A DNA stretch of 64,000 nucleotides, from the NCBI RefSeq assembly GCF_000174355.1, contig NZ_ACIS01000012.1, positions 20,795 to 84,794 of the forward strand, in the 5' to 3' direction. A model generated the notes under the pieces. That model had not been told where the DNA came from, searched no databases, and saw only the letters and a program-made list of their open reading frames with translations. Below are positions 17,168 to 28,870 of the stretch, one piece after another. Numbering within the stretch: the stretch's first letter is position 1; each line of letters opens with the position of its first letter. This DNA is from Pseudogulbenkiania ferrooxidans 2002 (GTDB taxonomy: Bacteria > Pseudomonadota > Gammaproteobacteria > Burkholderiales > Chromobacteriaceae). A program made the translations under genes and the position numbers.

Positions 17168-18280
17168 TCAGATGAACAGGTCGAAGTCCGGTACGGTGTC
17201 GACCACCTCGCCCGCCGCCATGCGCTCCAGCAGCAGGTTGGACTCGTGACGGATGCAGTGGAAGGTACAGTGCTTGGCCGGATCGACTCGGGTCATCACC
17301 TGGGCCCGGCGATCGCCCTTCCACAGCTCCTCCAGCGAGGTCTTGGCGACGTCGCCGATGCGCATGTTGAGGTTGCCGCGGTGGTACGGACACACGTAGG
17401 CGCCGCTCGGCGTGATCACCGTGCGCAGCTCGGCGGTCAGGCAGCGGTTGTAGGGCTTGATCTGGGTGCCCACGCCTTTCAGCGCCTCTTCCAGGGTGAA
17501 CGGCGCGATGATCTTGAAGTTGTCGTCGGCCAGCTCGTGAATGGCCTTTAGGTTGCGGTTGACCATCTCGACCACCGACAGGTCTTGCTGCTGCAGGAAG
17601 TGCATCATGTCGAAGGCCGGCTTGACCTCGAAATAGTCGCAGCCGATGTCCTTGGCCAGGCGGGCGGCTTTTTCGATATCCACGGCGTTGCTGCGCAGCA
17701 GGCTGCCGTCGCTGTTGAACTTCGACAGCAGCAGGAAGGAATAGCCCAAGAGACCGGTCTTGCGTTCGGCCATCCGCCGCATATTGTCGATCACCAGGTT
17801 GAACTGGGACTTACCGCTGGCGTGCGGGCGGAAGTCGGCGAACACTTCTTCACTGCCTGCGTCTACCGACACCCGCAGCCAACTGGTCATGGTGATGCAC
17901 TCGTCCATGTAGCGATGCATCAGCGTGCCGTTGGTGGTGACCCCGACCTTGATCCCGGACTGGTACAACGAGCTCACCAGCGCCCCGAACTTGGGGTGCG
18001 CCATCGGCTCGCCGCCGCCGATCAGCACTACAGCGCGCACCCCGCTCTCCGCAAACTCTTCGGCCAGGCGCAGCAGACGCTCGTTGTCTATCCCACCCTG
18101 GTTGAGCAGGTTGGCGCTGATGCAGTCATGGCACGCCAGGTTACAGGCGGTCGTCGGATCCAGTTCAACCACGAAAGGAGCGTTGTTGCTCTTGTTCCAG
18201 AGAAACCGGTTGATGAAATCCTGCACGGACTCCTGCTTCAGTTTTTCAACCAGAGAAAGCGGGCGGGAAATCTGGCCCAT
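17168..18280 (-). CDS. Radical SAM enzyme with SPASM-like C-terminal cysteines
   Basis: The 370-residue protein has the radical SAM cluster motif CX3CX2C (C46, C50, C53, in 'TTACNLACHDC'), the SAM-binding 'LIGGGEP' (88-92) and a C-terminal set of cysteines (C280, C297, C338, C342) that could hold a second iron-sulfur cluster. ATG at 18280 has an AGGAG ribosome site; the GTG two codons earlier does not. The substrate is unknown. In this operon it may modify the acyl chain, the sugar or a peptide precursor of the acyl group. Radical SAM enzymes are not part of the best-known viosamine or pseudaminic acid flagellin pathways. Confidence 0.82.
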   Translation of the reverse strand: MGQISRPLSLVEKLKQESVQDFINRFLWNKSNNAPFVVELDPTTACNLACHDCISANLLNQGGIDNERLLRLAEEFAESGVRAVVLIGGGEPMAHPKFGALVSSLYQSGIKVGVTTNGTLMHRYMDECITMTSWLRVSVDAGSEEVFADFRPHASGKSQFNLVIDNMRRMAERKTGLLGYSFLLLSKFNSDGSLLRSNAVDIEKAARLAKDIGCDYFEVKPAFDMMHFLQQQDLSVVEMVNRNLKAIHELADDNFKIIAPFTLEEALKGVGTQIKPYNRCLTAELRTVITPSGAYVCPYHRGNLNMRIGDVAKTSLEELWKGDRRAQVMTRVDPAKHCTFHCIRHESNLLLERMAAGEVVDTVPDFDLFI

Positions 18281-18363
18281 ATGCACACTCCTAAGTGTTT
18301 GCCCGCACTGTCGTGGCGAGACAGGCCCGACAGGTGGAATTGCTCACGACCGAGGCCGTTCAA

Positions 18364-19743
18364 TCAAAAAATGAGGACCGACTTGGGCAGGGAATACGTG
18401 TCCAGCGCCTTGGCCCCGCCTTCCCGCCCAACGCCCGAGGCGGCAAAACCGCCTACCGGCAGCTCCGGCAGCCAGAACTCGGGGTCCGCGTTGACCCAGA
18501 TACGGCCGATCCGAACCTGCCTGATGGCGGCAAGGGCGGCCGACGTGGCGGCCGTCCACACATACACCGCCAAGCCATACTGGTTATCGGCCAGAATCGC
18601 CGGAAATTTATCGGCTTCGACGCGCGTCACGGTGACGACCGGTCCAAAAATTTCCTGCTGCCGCAGCGGAGAGTGCAAGGGTACCCGGTCCAGCACCACC
18701 GGCCCCAGAAAGTTGCCCGGCCCGTCCAGCAGCGATCCCGGCAAGGGCACGAAGCCGGCCGGCCGCGCCTGTTCGATCAAGGCCAGCAGGCGCTGCTTGT
18801 GCGCGGCGGAAATCATGGGCTGGATCGACGCGACCGTCCCCGCCTCTCCTACCGGGAAACGTTCGCGCAGCGCCTGCTCCAGGTGCGCCGCCCACTCGTC
18901 CGCGACACTGGGGTCCACCAGCACGTGCGTGCCGGCGATGCAGGCCTGTCCGCCGTTGCGAAAACCGCCGGCCACGACCGCCCGCGCCGCCCGAGGCAGA
19001 TCGGCGTCGGGGTAGATCAACACGTGGTTGTTGCCGCCCAGTTCGGCCGACACCCGCTTGCCGGTGGCCGTGGCGGCCGATTCGATGGCCCGTCCCGTCG
19101 CCGTGGAGCCCACGAAGGCGATCATGTCGACGTCCGGATTGGCCACCAGCGCCCGGCCGACGGCATCGCCCTGGCCGAACAGCACCTGCACCACCCCAGT
19201 CGGGAACAAGGGGTTGTTCGCCATCGCCTCGACCAGCAACGCCAGGCTGCCGACCGCCAGTTCGCTCGGCTTGAGCACCACGCAGCAGCCGGCCGCCAAG
19301 GCGAAGGGCATACGCTCCGCAGCCGTGATCAGCGGGTAATTCCACGGCACGATCAACCCCACCACGCCCATCGGCTCGCGCAGGGTCAGGGCCAGCCCTT
19401 GGGTCGTGGCCGTGCTCAGGCACTCGCTGTGTTCGGTCCGGGCCAGCGCCGCCGCGTACTCCCACAGGCCCGCCGCACCGGCCACCTCGCCACGCGCCAC
19501 ATCCAGGGGCTTGCCGGTGTCGCGCGCTTCAGCGGCAGCAAACTCCTCAAGCCGGTCCCGCAGCAGTGCAGCCACGCTGAGCAGCGCCGTCGCACGCTCC
19601 GTCGACGGCACGGCCCGCCATTGATTAAAAAAGGCATCACGCGCTCGCCGGCAAATCTGGACGACCTGTTCCGGCGTAGCGCAGGGATACGATACCGCCG
19701 GTAGCCCGGTACGGGGGTCATGGGTGGTCAGCAATACGCTCAC
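18364..19743 (-). CDS. NAD(P)-dependent aldehyde dehydrogenase
   Basis: The 459-residue ALDH-superfamily enzyme has the general-base Glu234 in 'SAELGGNN', the catalytic Cys268 in 'GGQACIAGTHV' and the cofactor lysine in 'VVLKPSE' (K158). It resembles succinate-semialdehyde dehydrogenases in length and motifs. Its GTG start overlaps the stop of the AMP-ligase gene (GTGA), so the two are coupled; an aldehyde oxidised here could feed the ligase as a free acid. The 83-nt gap to the radical SAM gene is the largest in the operon and shows no terminator. Confidence 0.85.
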   Translation of the reverse strand: MSVLLTTHDPRTGLPAVSYPCATPEQVVQICRRARDAFFNQWRAVPSTERATALLSVAALLRDRLEEFAAAEARDTGKPLDVARGEVAGAAGLWEYAAALARTEHSECLSTATTQGLALTLREPMGVVGLIVPWNYPLITAAERMPFALAAGCCVVLKPSELAVGSLALLVEAMANNPLFPTGVVQVLFGQGDAVGRALVANPDVDMIAFVGSTATGRAIESAATATGKRVSAELGGNNHVLIYPDADLPRAARAVVAGGFRNGGQACIAGTHVLVDPSVADEWAAHLEQALRERFPVGEAGTVASIQPMISAAHKQRLLALIEQARPAGFVPLPGSLLDGPGNFLGPVVLDRVPLHSPLRQQEIFGPVVTVTRVEADKFPAILADNQYGLAVYVWTAATSAALAAIRQVRIGRIWVNADPEFWLPELPVGGFAASGVGREGGAKALDTYSLPKSVLIF

Positions 19744-21158
19744 TGGGCGACCTCGTAGCTAATGAGCCGCTTGATCGGCTTGCCCGACGAGGTGCGCGGC
19801 ACCTCGCTCACGGCATGAATCTGGTCCGGCCGTTGCGACTGCGGCAACGAGGCATTGAACAGGCGGCTCAGCTCGTCCTTGATCGCCTGCGCATTGCCTC
19901 CGGCCGGTGGCACAAAGAACACGTCGTAGGTTTCGCCCCAGAACAGGTCGGGCTTGCCGACCGCATAGCACTCTTCGCACAGCTGGGTGGCGTGAACCAT
20001 GTCCTCGACCTCGGCGAGATTGATCATCTCGCCCCCCTTCTTGATGGAGTCCTTCTTGCGACCGGAAATATAAAGTTCGCCATCGCGGACATGGCCCAAG
20101 TCGCCCGTCCGGAACGGTTGCCGGCGGTCGAAATAGTCGATGCCACCGCCTTCCGCGAGGTAGCCCAGGGCCATATAGGGCGATTGCACCAACAACTCGC
20201 CATCAGCCTGATCGTCGATCTGCACGCCCACGTCCGCCATGACCTTCCCGACCGAGAACGGGCCACTATCGGCGTCACCGATGGTGAACGACCCGCCCAG
20301 CTCGGTGATGCCGAAGCACGGCAGGAGAGGCGCGCCCAGCACGCGCAGGAATTCTTCCTTGATGGCCGGGTACAGGATCGAACTGGTGGAAATGATGCGC
20401 GCGCGCTGGAGGGGCTCGAGATCCGCCGAGAAAAACCGGTACGTCTTGGCGAGCGTGGCCGCCATGGTCGGCGACAGGTAGAGAGAATCCGGCCGGAATC
20501 GTGCCAGGTCGGCCCAGAAATCGCCCAGGTTTTTGGCCGCAAAGCGTTTCCCCACCGCAATGACACCGCCTGAGAGCAAGGGGCAAGCAAACAGGTTGAA
20601 CAAGCCCGCGTTGTAGAACATCGGCCAATTGTGCAGGGTCACCTGTCCGGGCTGCAGGCCGACCGCGCCGGCAAACGCCTTGGCGGCGGCGAAGAAATTC
20701 TCCAGCGACTGCACGATGCCTTTCGGCGCCCCGGTCGTGCCGGAGGAAAACACCACCAGGAACGGATCGGACATCCCGCCTTGGTGCACGCAGTCGGGAA
20801 TGGAGGTGTCGAGCGCATAGGCGAGCTGGTCGTACGAGGTGATCGCCATGGTGGCATTGGCGACACGCTTGGCCTTGTCCAACTGGACCACGCTCACCGC
20901 CGGATCGACCGGGCAGGCCGTCATCCCGCCCAAGGCGAGGGCCAGGATCAGCTCGAGATATTCGGGGCGATTCTCCAGCCCGATGATGACCCGGTCGCCA
21001 TGACGCGCGCCTTGCCGGACCAGATGGTTCAGCAGGCGGACGGCCCGCTCGAAAAACTCGCTGTAATGGATGGTTTTATCGCCATCGAGCAACAGGAACG
21101 GTGAATCCTCGCCATGCAGAAAAAGATTCGCAAAAAATTCATACCGTGTCGAAGGCAT
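19740..21158 (-). CDS. AMP-forming acyl-CoA/acyl-ACP ligase
   Basis: The 472-residue ANL-superfamily enzyme has the ATP loop 'VVFSSGTTGAPKG' (135-147), the adenylate motif 'FRTGDLGHVRDGELYISGRKKD' and the C-terminal catalytic lysine in 'TSSGKPIKR' (K460). It activates a carboxylic acid as an adenylate and passes it to CoA or a carrier protein. The carrier encoded four genes downstream is the natural partner. The start at 21158 follows a GGAG site; the extra codons of the longer frame are not conserved in kind. It is the first gene of the presumed glycan operon. Confidence 0.85.
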   Translation of the reverse strand: MPSTRYEFFANLFLHGEDSPFLLLDGDKTIHYSEFFERAVRLLNHLVRQGARHGDRVIIGLENRPEYLELILALALGGMTACPVDPAVSVVQLDKAKRVANATMAITSYDQLAYALDTSIPDCVHQGGMSDPFLVVFSSGTTGAPKGIVQSLENFFAAAKAFAGAVGLQPGQVTLHNWPMFYNAGLFNLFACPLLSGGVIAVGKRFAAKNLGDFWADLARFRPDSLYLSPTMAATLAKTYRFFSADLEPLQRARIISTSSILYPAIKEEFLRVLGAPLLPCFGITELGGSFTIGDADSGPFSVGKVMADVGVQIDDQADGELLVQSPYMALGYLAEGGGIDYFDRRQPFRTGDLGHVRDGELYISGRKKDSIKKGGEMINLAEVEDMVHATQLCEECYAVGKPDLFWGETYDVFFVPPAGGNAQAIKDELSRLFNASLPQSQRPDQIHAVSEVPRTSSGKPIKRLISYEVAQ

Positions 21159-21351
21159 AGTGTTTTCTCCATGATGAGCCAGGGGTGGCGGGAGCCTGCA
21201 CGCCATCGCGTCAGCACCTCTCCGGGCGATGGCACATCAGGGAAGGCGGGCATCCACGGCTATCGCCGCCCTCTGCCGCCGACCTCCCGATGAGGCTCAT
21301 GCACCGCCCTCTCTTGAGCGGGGTACTAGCCACACCCTGTGCTTGCGCCGG
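21159..21351. promoter_or_regulatory. 193-bp gap upstream of the presumed flagellin-glycan operon
   Basis: This gap separates the phosphorylase stop from the acyl-ligase start, both on the minus strand. It should contain the operon promoter. I found no convincing sigma-28, sigma-54 or sigma-70 element and no clear terminator, so the operon could also be read through from upstream. Confidence 0.35.
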
Positions 21352-22089
21352 CTAGCCGGTGCACCCCAGCAGCGTTTCCAACAGAACATCGATGCGGCTC
21401 TTGCACTGCTGCAGCACGCCGGGATCGAACACGATCTCATCGGCACCTGGCTGGAGCCCGGCCGCCTTGTTGACCACCATGCACACATGGGCGTAGGGAA
21501 TGCCCATTTCCTTGGCCAGAGCCGCCTCTGGCATACCGGTCATGCCGACCATGGTGGCGCCGTCGCGCTCAAGGCGGCGGATCTCGGCCGGCGACTCCAA
21601 ACGGGGGCCCTGGGCGACGGCGTAGACGCCACCGTCCACGATCGGCACCCCTGCCCCCTGGGCCGCGCCCAGCAGGCGGGCGCGCAAATGAGGGCAGTAG
21701 GGACGGGTGAAATCGACGTGCACCACCGGCTTGTCCGGCCCTTCGAAGAAGGTGTGCTTGCGTCCCCAGGTGTAATCGATGATGTCGTCCGGCACCACCA
21801 GCATGCCGGTTTCCAGGTTGACGGCGATGCCGCCCACCGAACCGATCGAGACGATGCCCCTGACACCCTGGTTGTGCAGGGCCCAGATATTGGCACGGGA
21901 ATTGATCTCGTGGGGAGCGATGGAGTGGCCAAAACCGTGGCGCGCCAGGAAGACGACGTTTTCCTGTCCGATGCGGCCGAAGGTGAGTGCGCAAGAGGGG
22001 TCGCCAAAGGGTGTGCGCACCACTTGGCGATGGGTAATTTCGAGAATGGGCAGCGTGGCAAGCCCGCTGCCGCCGATGATGGCTAGCAT
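21352..22089 (-). CDS. S-methyl-5'-thioinosine phosphorylase (MTAP/PNP family)
   Basis: The 245-residue trimeric-type nucleoside phosphorylase starts 'MLAIIGGSGLATLPIL'. It has the phosphate-binding 'FLARHGFGHSIAPHEIN' and the ribose-site 'VGMTGMPEAALAKEMGIPYAHVCMVVNKAAG'. The asparagine in 'VVNKAAG' replaces the DxD of methylthioadenosine phosphorylases and predicts a 6-oxopurine substrate, as in P. aeruginosa MTI phosphorylase. It would recycle methylthioinosine to hypoxanthine and methylthioribose-1-phosphate. The gene just upstream is hpt, which re-uses hypoxanthine, so the two form a salvage pair. Confidence 0.85.
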   Translation of the reverse strand: MLAIIGGSGLATLPILEITHRQVVRTPFGDPSCALTFGRIGQENVVFLARHGFGHSIAPHEINSRANIWALHNQGVRGIVSIGSVGGIAVNLETGMLVVPDDIIDYTWGRKHTFFEGPDKPVVHVDFTRPYCPHLRARLLGAAQGAGVPIVDGGVYAVAQGPRLESPAEIRRLERDGATMVGMTGMPEAALAKEMGIPYAHVCMVVNKAAGLQPGADEIVFDPGVLQQCKSRIDVLLETLLGCTG

Positions 22090-22147
22090 GGCGGTTCCCC
22101 TTGGCAAGAGCGTGGCTGGCGAGCGCCGGCCACGCAAGGCTTATTGT

Positions 22148-22175
22148 GCCGCCATTATGGCTTAATAATGACGGC
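22148..22175. repeat. Inverted repeat between hpt and the phosphorylase gene
   Basis: Arms GCCGCCATTAT (22148-22158) and ATAATGACGGC (22165-22175) pair at 10 of 11 positions around a 6-nt loop. No T-run follows on the minus strand, so an operator or RNA-processing hairpin is more likely than a terminator. Confidence 0.4.
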
Positions 22176-22204
22176 GGGAAAATGCGCCGGGGCTTACAGC
22201 TTGC

Positions 22205-22747
22205 TTATTTCAGCGCGTGGATGGCCGGCAGGTTGCGCCAGATGCCGCGCACGTCCATGCCGTAGCCGAACACGTAGCGGTCCGGGACGTCGAGGCCGAC
22301 GAAATCGGCTGCGATCGGCTTTTCCTTGCTGATTAATTTGTTGGCGAATACCGCACTGTAGAAGCTCTTCGCGCCCATCTCCATCACCTTGTCGCGGATC
22401 GCCGCCATGGTCTGGCCTTCATCGAGGATGTCGTCGAGCACTAGCACCACGCGGTCGCGCACGTCTTCCTTCGGCGCCTGACGCCACACCAGTTCGCCGC
22501 CCTGGGTCTTGTCGCCGTAGCGCGAGACGTGCACGTAGTCGAAGTCGAGCGGGAAGATCAGGCGCGGCAGCAACTGGCCGGTGAACACCACGGCGCCCCC
22601 CATCACGGAGAGGATGAGCGGGTAGCTGTCGCCCAGTTTGGCGGTGATGTCGAGCGCCATGCGGTCGACGGCGGCATCGACCTCTTCGGCGGTAAACAGG
22701 ATGTCCGAGCTGTTCAGGATGCCACGGGCTTCGGCGACGTTGGGCAT
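22205..22747 (-). CDS. hpt: Hypoxanthine-guanine phosphoribosyltransferase
   Basis: The 180-residue PRTase carries the PRPP-binding loop 'VVLVLDDILDEGQTM' and the base-specificity region 'KPIAADFVGLDVPDRYVFGYGMD' of the Hpt family. It converts hypoxanthine or guanine plus PRPP to IMP or GMP in the cytoplasm. ATG at 22747 is preferred because the GGAG that would serve as its ribosome site lies inside the four-codon longer version. It is followed at 115 nt by the methylthioinosine phosphorylase, which produces hypoxanthine. Confidence 0.93.
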   Translation of the reverse strand: MPNVAEARGILNSSDILFTAEEVDAAVDRMALDITAKLGDSYPLILSVMGGAVVFTGQLLPRLIFPLDFDYVHVSRYGDKTQGGELVWRQAPKEDVRDRVVLVLDDILDEGQTMAAIRDKVMEMGAKSFYSAVFANKLISKEKPIAADFVGLDVPDRYVFGYGMDVRGIWRNLPAIHALK

Positions 22748-22760
22748 GGTTGTCTCCATT

Positions 22761-22788
22761 CAAAAGAAGAAGCCCCCGAACGGGGGCT
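22761..22788 (-). terminator. Intrinsic terminator of galU
   Basis: On the minus strand an 8-bp GC-rich stem (AGCCCCCG/CGGGGGCT) with a 2-nt centre is followed by TTCTTCTTTT. It lies between the galU stop and the hpt start, so hpt probably has its own promoter. Confidence 0.75.
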
Positions 22789-22813
22789 GCGCTGGTTCCG
22801 TCGGGCGGAGCGC

Positions 22814-23686
22814 TCAGCGCGCGTTAAAGGTAGCGAGATAGTCCGCGAATTCACGGCCGACCTCGTGGTGTTTCAGACCGTAATTGATGGTGGCCTTGAG
22901 GTAACCCAGCTTGGAGCCGCAGTCGTAGCGTACGCCGTTGAACGGCAGCGCCAGCACGGTTTCGTCCTTGAGCAGTTCGGCGATACCGTCGGTGAGCTGG
23001 ATTTCGCCGCCGGCACCGGCCTGGGTCTTGGCCAGTTTGTCGAAGATGCGCGGGGTCAGGATGTAGCGTCCCACTACGGCGAGATTGGACGGCGCCACGT
23101 CCGGGTGCGGCTTCTCGACGATGCTGCTGATGCGCTGCAGGCCAGAGGCATCGCGCTGCACTTCGACGATGCCGTAGGAGCCGGTTTCTTCCGGCGCGAC
23201 CGTTTCCACCCCCAGCACCGAGCACTGCTGCTCGTCGAAGGTCGCGACCATCTGCGCCATGGCGCCGGGCTCGCCGTCGATCAGGTCGTCAGCCAGGATC
23301 ACCGCGAACGGCTCGTCGCCGACCACCGGTCGGGCACACAGCACCGCGTGGCCGAGGCCGAGCGCCTCGGTCTGGCGGATGTAGATGCAGGTGACCGACG
23401 GCGGCAGGATGCCCTGCACCAGATCCAGCAGCTTCTGCTTGTTCTTGTACTCCAGCTCGGTTTCGAGCTCGTAGGCCTTGTCGAAGTGGTCTTCGATGGA
23501 GCGCTTGTTACGCCCGGTGATGAAAATCAGCTCGGTGATGCCGGCAGCGATGGCCTCCTCGACCGCGTACTGGATCAGCGGCTTGTCGACCACCGGCAGC
23601 ATTTCCTTGGGACTCGCCTTGGTCGCGGGCAGGAAGCGGGTGCCCATGCCGGCGACCGGGAACACGGCTTTGGTAATTTTCTTCAT
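22814..23686 (-). CDS. galU: UTP-glucose-1-phosphate uridylyltransferase
   Basis: The 290-residue nucleotidyltransferase starts '[31 protein letters not shown]', the GalU signature with the GxGTRxxP loop and KEMLP lysine. It later carries '[20 protein letters not shown]' and '[10 protein letters not shown]'. It makes UDP-glucose for polysaccharide, LPS and trehalose or glucan synthesis. The length and motifs are normal. The neighbouring TPR/glycosyltransferase-like gene is 32 nt upstream on the same strand and may be co-transcribed. Confidence 0.96.
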   Translation of the reverse strand: MKKITKAVFPVAGMGTRFLPATKASPKEMLPVVDKPLIQYAVEEAIAAGITELIFITGRNKRSIEDHFDKAYELETELEYKNKQKLLDLVQGILPPSVTCIYIRQTEALGLGHAVLCARPVVGDEPFAVILADDLIDGEPGAMAQMVATFDEQQCSVLGVETVAPEETGSYGIVEVQRDASGLQRISSIVEKPHPDVAPSNLAVVGRYILTPRIFDKLAKTQAGAGGEIQLTDGIAELLKDETVLALPFNGVRYDCGSKLGYLKATINYGLKHHEVGREFADYLATFNAR

Positions 23687-23718
23687 CTCTACTGCTCTCT
23701 GATGGAATCGGGAGGATT

Positions 23719-25185
23719 TTACCCCGTGGCGGCGTGCTTTGCCGAGCCGAGCGCGGCCAATTCTTGACCTGCACGCGCAATGACCTCACTCCAATCGCCA
23801 GGATGGCGCTGACGCAGGATGCGCATGGAGGGATACCAGGGGCTGGACTCGCCGCCGGCCATGAAGAAGGGCGCACTTTCGGCCCGCATCAGCACCCACA
23901 CCGGCTTTCCCATGGCGCCGGCCAGGTGCACCACCGAGGTGTCGACACTGAGAACCAGGTCGAGCTGGTCGATAACCTCGGCGGTATCGGCAAAGTCGGT
24001 GATGGGCAGAGCCCGCACCCGCCCCTCCAACCCTGCGGGAAGCTCGTCCAGCTGCAGCGAGATGAAGTCGACACCCGGCATATCGAACAGACAGGAGAAC
24101 TGTTCGAGCGGCACTGATTTGTTCTGCCGGCCATGGTCGGCGATGCCCACGCCCCAGCTGCCGGTTTCCCATACCACGCCAACGCGCAGAGGCTCTTGCC
24201 GAGACGCCGCACTGTGCCCCAGCCGGTCTTCTCGCCGGGCCGGCAGCGCCTGCAGGTAAGTCGCCGTGGGCAGCGTCTCCAGCTCGACGCCCAGCACGCC
24301 CGGCAGCGACATGAGCGGAATCTGCACATCGTGCGGGGGGGCGGCCGCGTCGAGGTCGATCAGCTCGACCCGGTCGAACTGCCCGAACAGCCGCAAGAAG
24401 GTGCGCGGAACCGCCAGCACCAGGCGAGCGTCGGGTTGCTGCTGACGCAGCACGGGCAGAAAGCGCGCCATCTGCAGGGTGTCCCCCAACCCTTGCTCGG
24501 CCCATAGCAGCAGCGTCCGTCCGCCCAGCGGCTCGCCTTGCCAGCGCCGTTCGCGGTAGCGCGGCACCAATACCGACGACCAGCGCGCCTCGTACAAGGG
24601 CCAGGCGTCGAGGTAGCGTCCCTGCAACAGCAGGGCGATCGACAGGTTGAAACGCAAGTCGGCGTCGTCCGGCGCCAATTCCAGCCCGGCACGGTAGGCT
24701 GCCTCCGCTTCGTCCAGTCGCAGGGCGCAGCTGAGAGCGTTGGCCAGGTTGTTGTAGCGGCCAGGCGATGGCCCGCCCAGCTCGATCGCCCGTCGCTGGC
24801 AGGCGGCTGATTCGTCGTAGCGCAAGGCGTACTGCAGCACCACGCCGAGGTTGCTCCAGGCATCGACATGATCGGGCTGTGCCGCCAGCAGCTCGCGCAG
24901 CAGGTTTTCGGCCAACGTCAGTTCGCCCAGCTCCTTGAGCAGCACCGCCAGATTGCATTTGACGCTGCCCGAGGCCGGGTTGAGCGCGGCGGCACGCAGG
25001 TAATCGTCCAGCGCCAGGTGATAGCGCTTGAGCTTCATCCTGGCGTTGCCGCGGTTGGCCAGCGCCTGCCAGTCATCGGCATTGTGAGCAAGACAGCGGT
25101 CGAAGGCGGCAATGGCCTCCTCGAACTGCCCCGCCGCCGCCAGCTGGTTCCCTCTCTCGAACGCTTCCGCCACCGTCTCCGCCAT
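23719..25185 (-). CDS. TPR protein with a C-terminal GT9/GT41-like glycosyltransferase domain
   Basis: The product has 488 residues. The N-terminal half (about 5-215) holds five to six tetratricopeptide repeats ('[31 protein letters not shown]', '[30 protein letters not shown]'). The C-terminal half (about 235-480) resembles heptosyltransferase/OGT-like domains, with '[20 protein letters not shown]' and '[25 protein letters not shown]'. Such proteins are common near surface-glycan and flagellar genes. The acceptor is unknown. The start at 25185 follows a GGAG site. It ends 32 nt before galU, which makes a nucleotide sugar it might use. Confidence 0.75.
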   Translation of the reverse strand: MAETVAEAFERGNQLAAAGQFEEAIAAFDRCLAHNADDWQALANRGNARMKLKRYHLALDDYLRAAALNPASGSVKCNLAVLLKELGELTLAENLLRELLAAQPDHVDAWSNLGVVLQYALRYDESAACQRRAIELGGPSPGRYNNLANALSCALRLDEAEAAYRAGLELAPDDADLRFNLSIALLLQGRYLDAWPLYEARWSSVLVPRYRERRWQGEPLGGRTLLLWAEQGLGDTLQMARFLPVLRQQQPDARLVLAVPRTFLRLFGQFDRVELIDLDAAAPPHDVQIPLMSLPGVLGVELETLPTATYLQALPARREDRLGHSAASRQEPLRVGVVWETGSWGVGIADHGRQNKSVPLEQFSCLFDMPGVDFISLQLDELPAGLEGRVRALPITDFADTAEVIDQLDLVLSVDTSVVHLAGAMGKPVWVLMRAESAPFFMAGGESSPWYPSMRILRQRHPGDWSEVIARAGQELAALGSAKHAATG

Positions 25186-25205
25186 GATGTTCTCCGTTTT
25201 CGGAC

Positions 25206-27683
<2,478 letters not shown>

Positions 27684-27703
27684 TCATTCCTGAAGATCCT
27701 GGT

Positions 27704-28870
27704 TCAAGCAAACAGGCGCAGTGCAGCCACGCTACCCGGCGCGATGCCACGATCGTCCATGCTGCCGTAGATATGCTGCAGTTGGTCGCGGATGCGGGTC
27801 AGCCCAACGTCGGACAGCACGCGATGGTTGTCGTCCACCAGCTGCGCGTCAAACTCGTGCGCCAGCTGCTGGGCGAACTCCAGCGCGCGGTCGAACACCT
27901 CGACACCCCCGGCCACGCGCGGCACGTCGAACAGCAGCGTCAGTGCGGCGAAGGAGTGGTCGAGCAGGTTGTGGTAGCTGAACGGCGTCTGGTCGGCGGC
28001 GGCCAGCGAGTAGAGCGAGTTGCCGGAATCGGCCAGGTAGTGGAACGCGCCGTCCGGCTCCAGCTGCAGTCCGCCGGCTTCGCTGAAGCTGCGCAGGCGT
28101 GCGCCGTCGATCGGCTGGCGCGGCACGATGTTGATGCCGATCAGCATGTCGACCTCAGAACAGAAACGGTCCAGTTCGCGTGCCGCCACCAGTTTCTGCT
28201 GGCGCTGCGGGAAGCTGACCGCGGCGTTGTGCTCGTCGGCGAAACGCGACACCTGCTGGCAGAAGCTCGCCAGCTCCTGTTCGGTCACGGCGCCGCCGCG
28301 ATCGACTAGCTGCAGGCCGATATTGAGTTGCTTGTAACGGGTACCGGGCAGAATCTCGGCCGGCTTCCACAGGCCTTTTTCGGTGCGACCGATGATCTGC
28401 ACACGCTTGGCGACGTTGAAGCGCGGCATCGCGGCCAGTTCATGCGACTGGTGGAACACCACTTCGGCGATGAAGTCGAGCGAGGGGTCGAGCATCGCCA
28501 CCACCAGGGCCTGGTGGTCGGCCGAGTCGAAGGCGAAATCGGTCTCCTCTTCCAGGTCGATATCGTCGTCCAGCCGTGGCAGTTCGGGGATGTCGTGGGA
28601 GTCGAGCGGAGGCAGTTCCGGTTCGAAGCCCGGTGCTTCCGGCTCGTTGTCGGCGCCGGCCGCGTCGACCAGCACCGGCTCCAGCCGGGTCGCCTTGACG
28701 CCGTCGCGCACGTTGTTCTTGGGGACGTTCAACAGCACGTCGTCATGATGACGCGCAAAGGCCTGGCGCGTTTTCTTGCGAAAGCGCCACTCCTGCAACA
28801 CGTTGAATCCGTAGACGAGGCCGACCACGGCCGCGCCCAACGCCAGTAAACCTATCTGCAATTCGCTCAT
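27704..28870 (-). CDS. zipA: Cell division protein ZipA
   Basis: The 388-residue protein has an N-terminal membrane anchor (about residues 5-24, 'IGLLALGAAVVGLVYGFNVL') and a basic patch right after it ('EWRFRKKTRQAFARHH'). An acidic linker (about 75-115) follows, then a C-terminal ZipA domain (about 250-380, with 'DMLIGINIVPRQPIDGARLRSF' and 'LTLLFDVPRV'). ZipA tethers the FtsZ ring to the inner membrane. The smc gene lies 3 kb away, and the zipA-ligA order is common in beta- and gammaproteobacteria. Confidence 0.88.
   Translation of the reverse strand: MSELQIGLLALGAAVVGLVYGFNVLQEWRFRKKTRQAFARHHDDVLLNVPKNNVRDGVKATRLEPVLVDAAGADNEPEAPGFEPELPPLDSHDIPELPRLDDDIDLEEETDFAFDSADHQALVVAMLDPSLDFIAEVVFHQSHELAAMPRFNVAKRVQIIGRTEKGLWKPAEILPGTRYKQLNIGLQLVDRGGAVTEQELASFCQQVSRFADEHNAAVSFPQRQQKLVAARELDRFCSEVDMLIGINIVPRQPIDGARLRSFSEAGGLQLEPDGAFHYLADSGNSLYSLAAADQTPFSYHNLLDHSFAALTLLFDVPRVAGGVEVFDRALEFAQQLAHEFDAQLVDDNHRVLSDVGLTRIRDQLQHIYGSMDDRGIAPGSVAALRLFA

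Noticed and set aside
18364..19743. Assigning the aldehyde dehydrogenase as a second gabD
   Set aside because: It is coupled to an acyl ligase inside the glycan operon and is shorter than the GabD at 56752-58215, so a distinct substrate is more likely.
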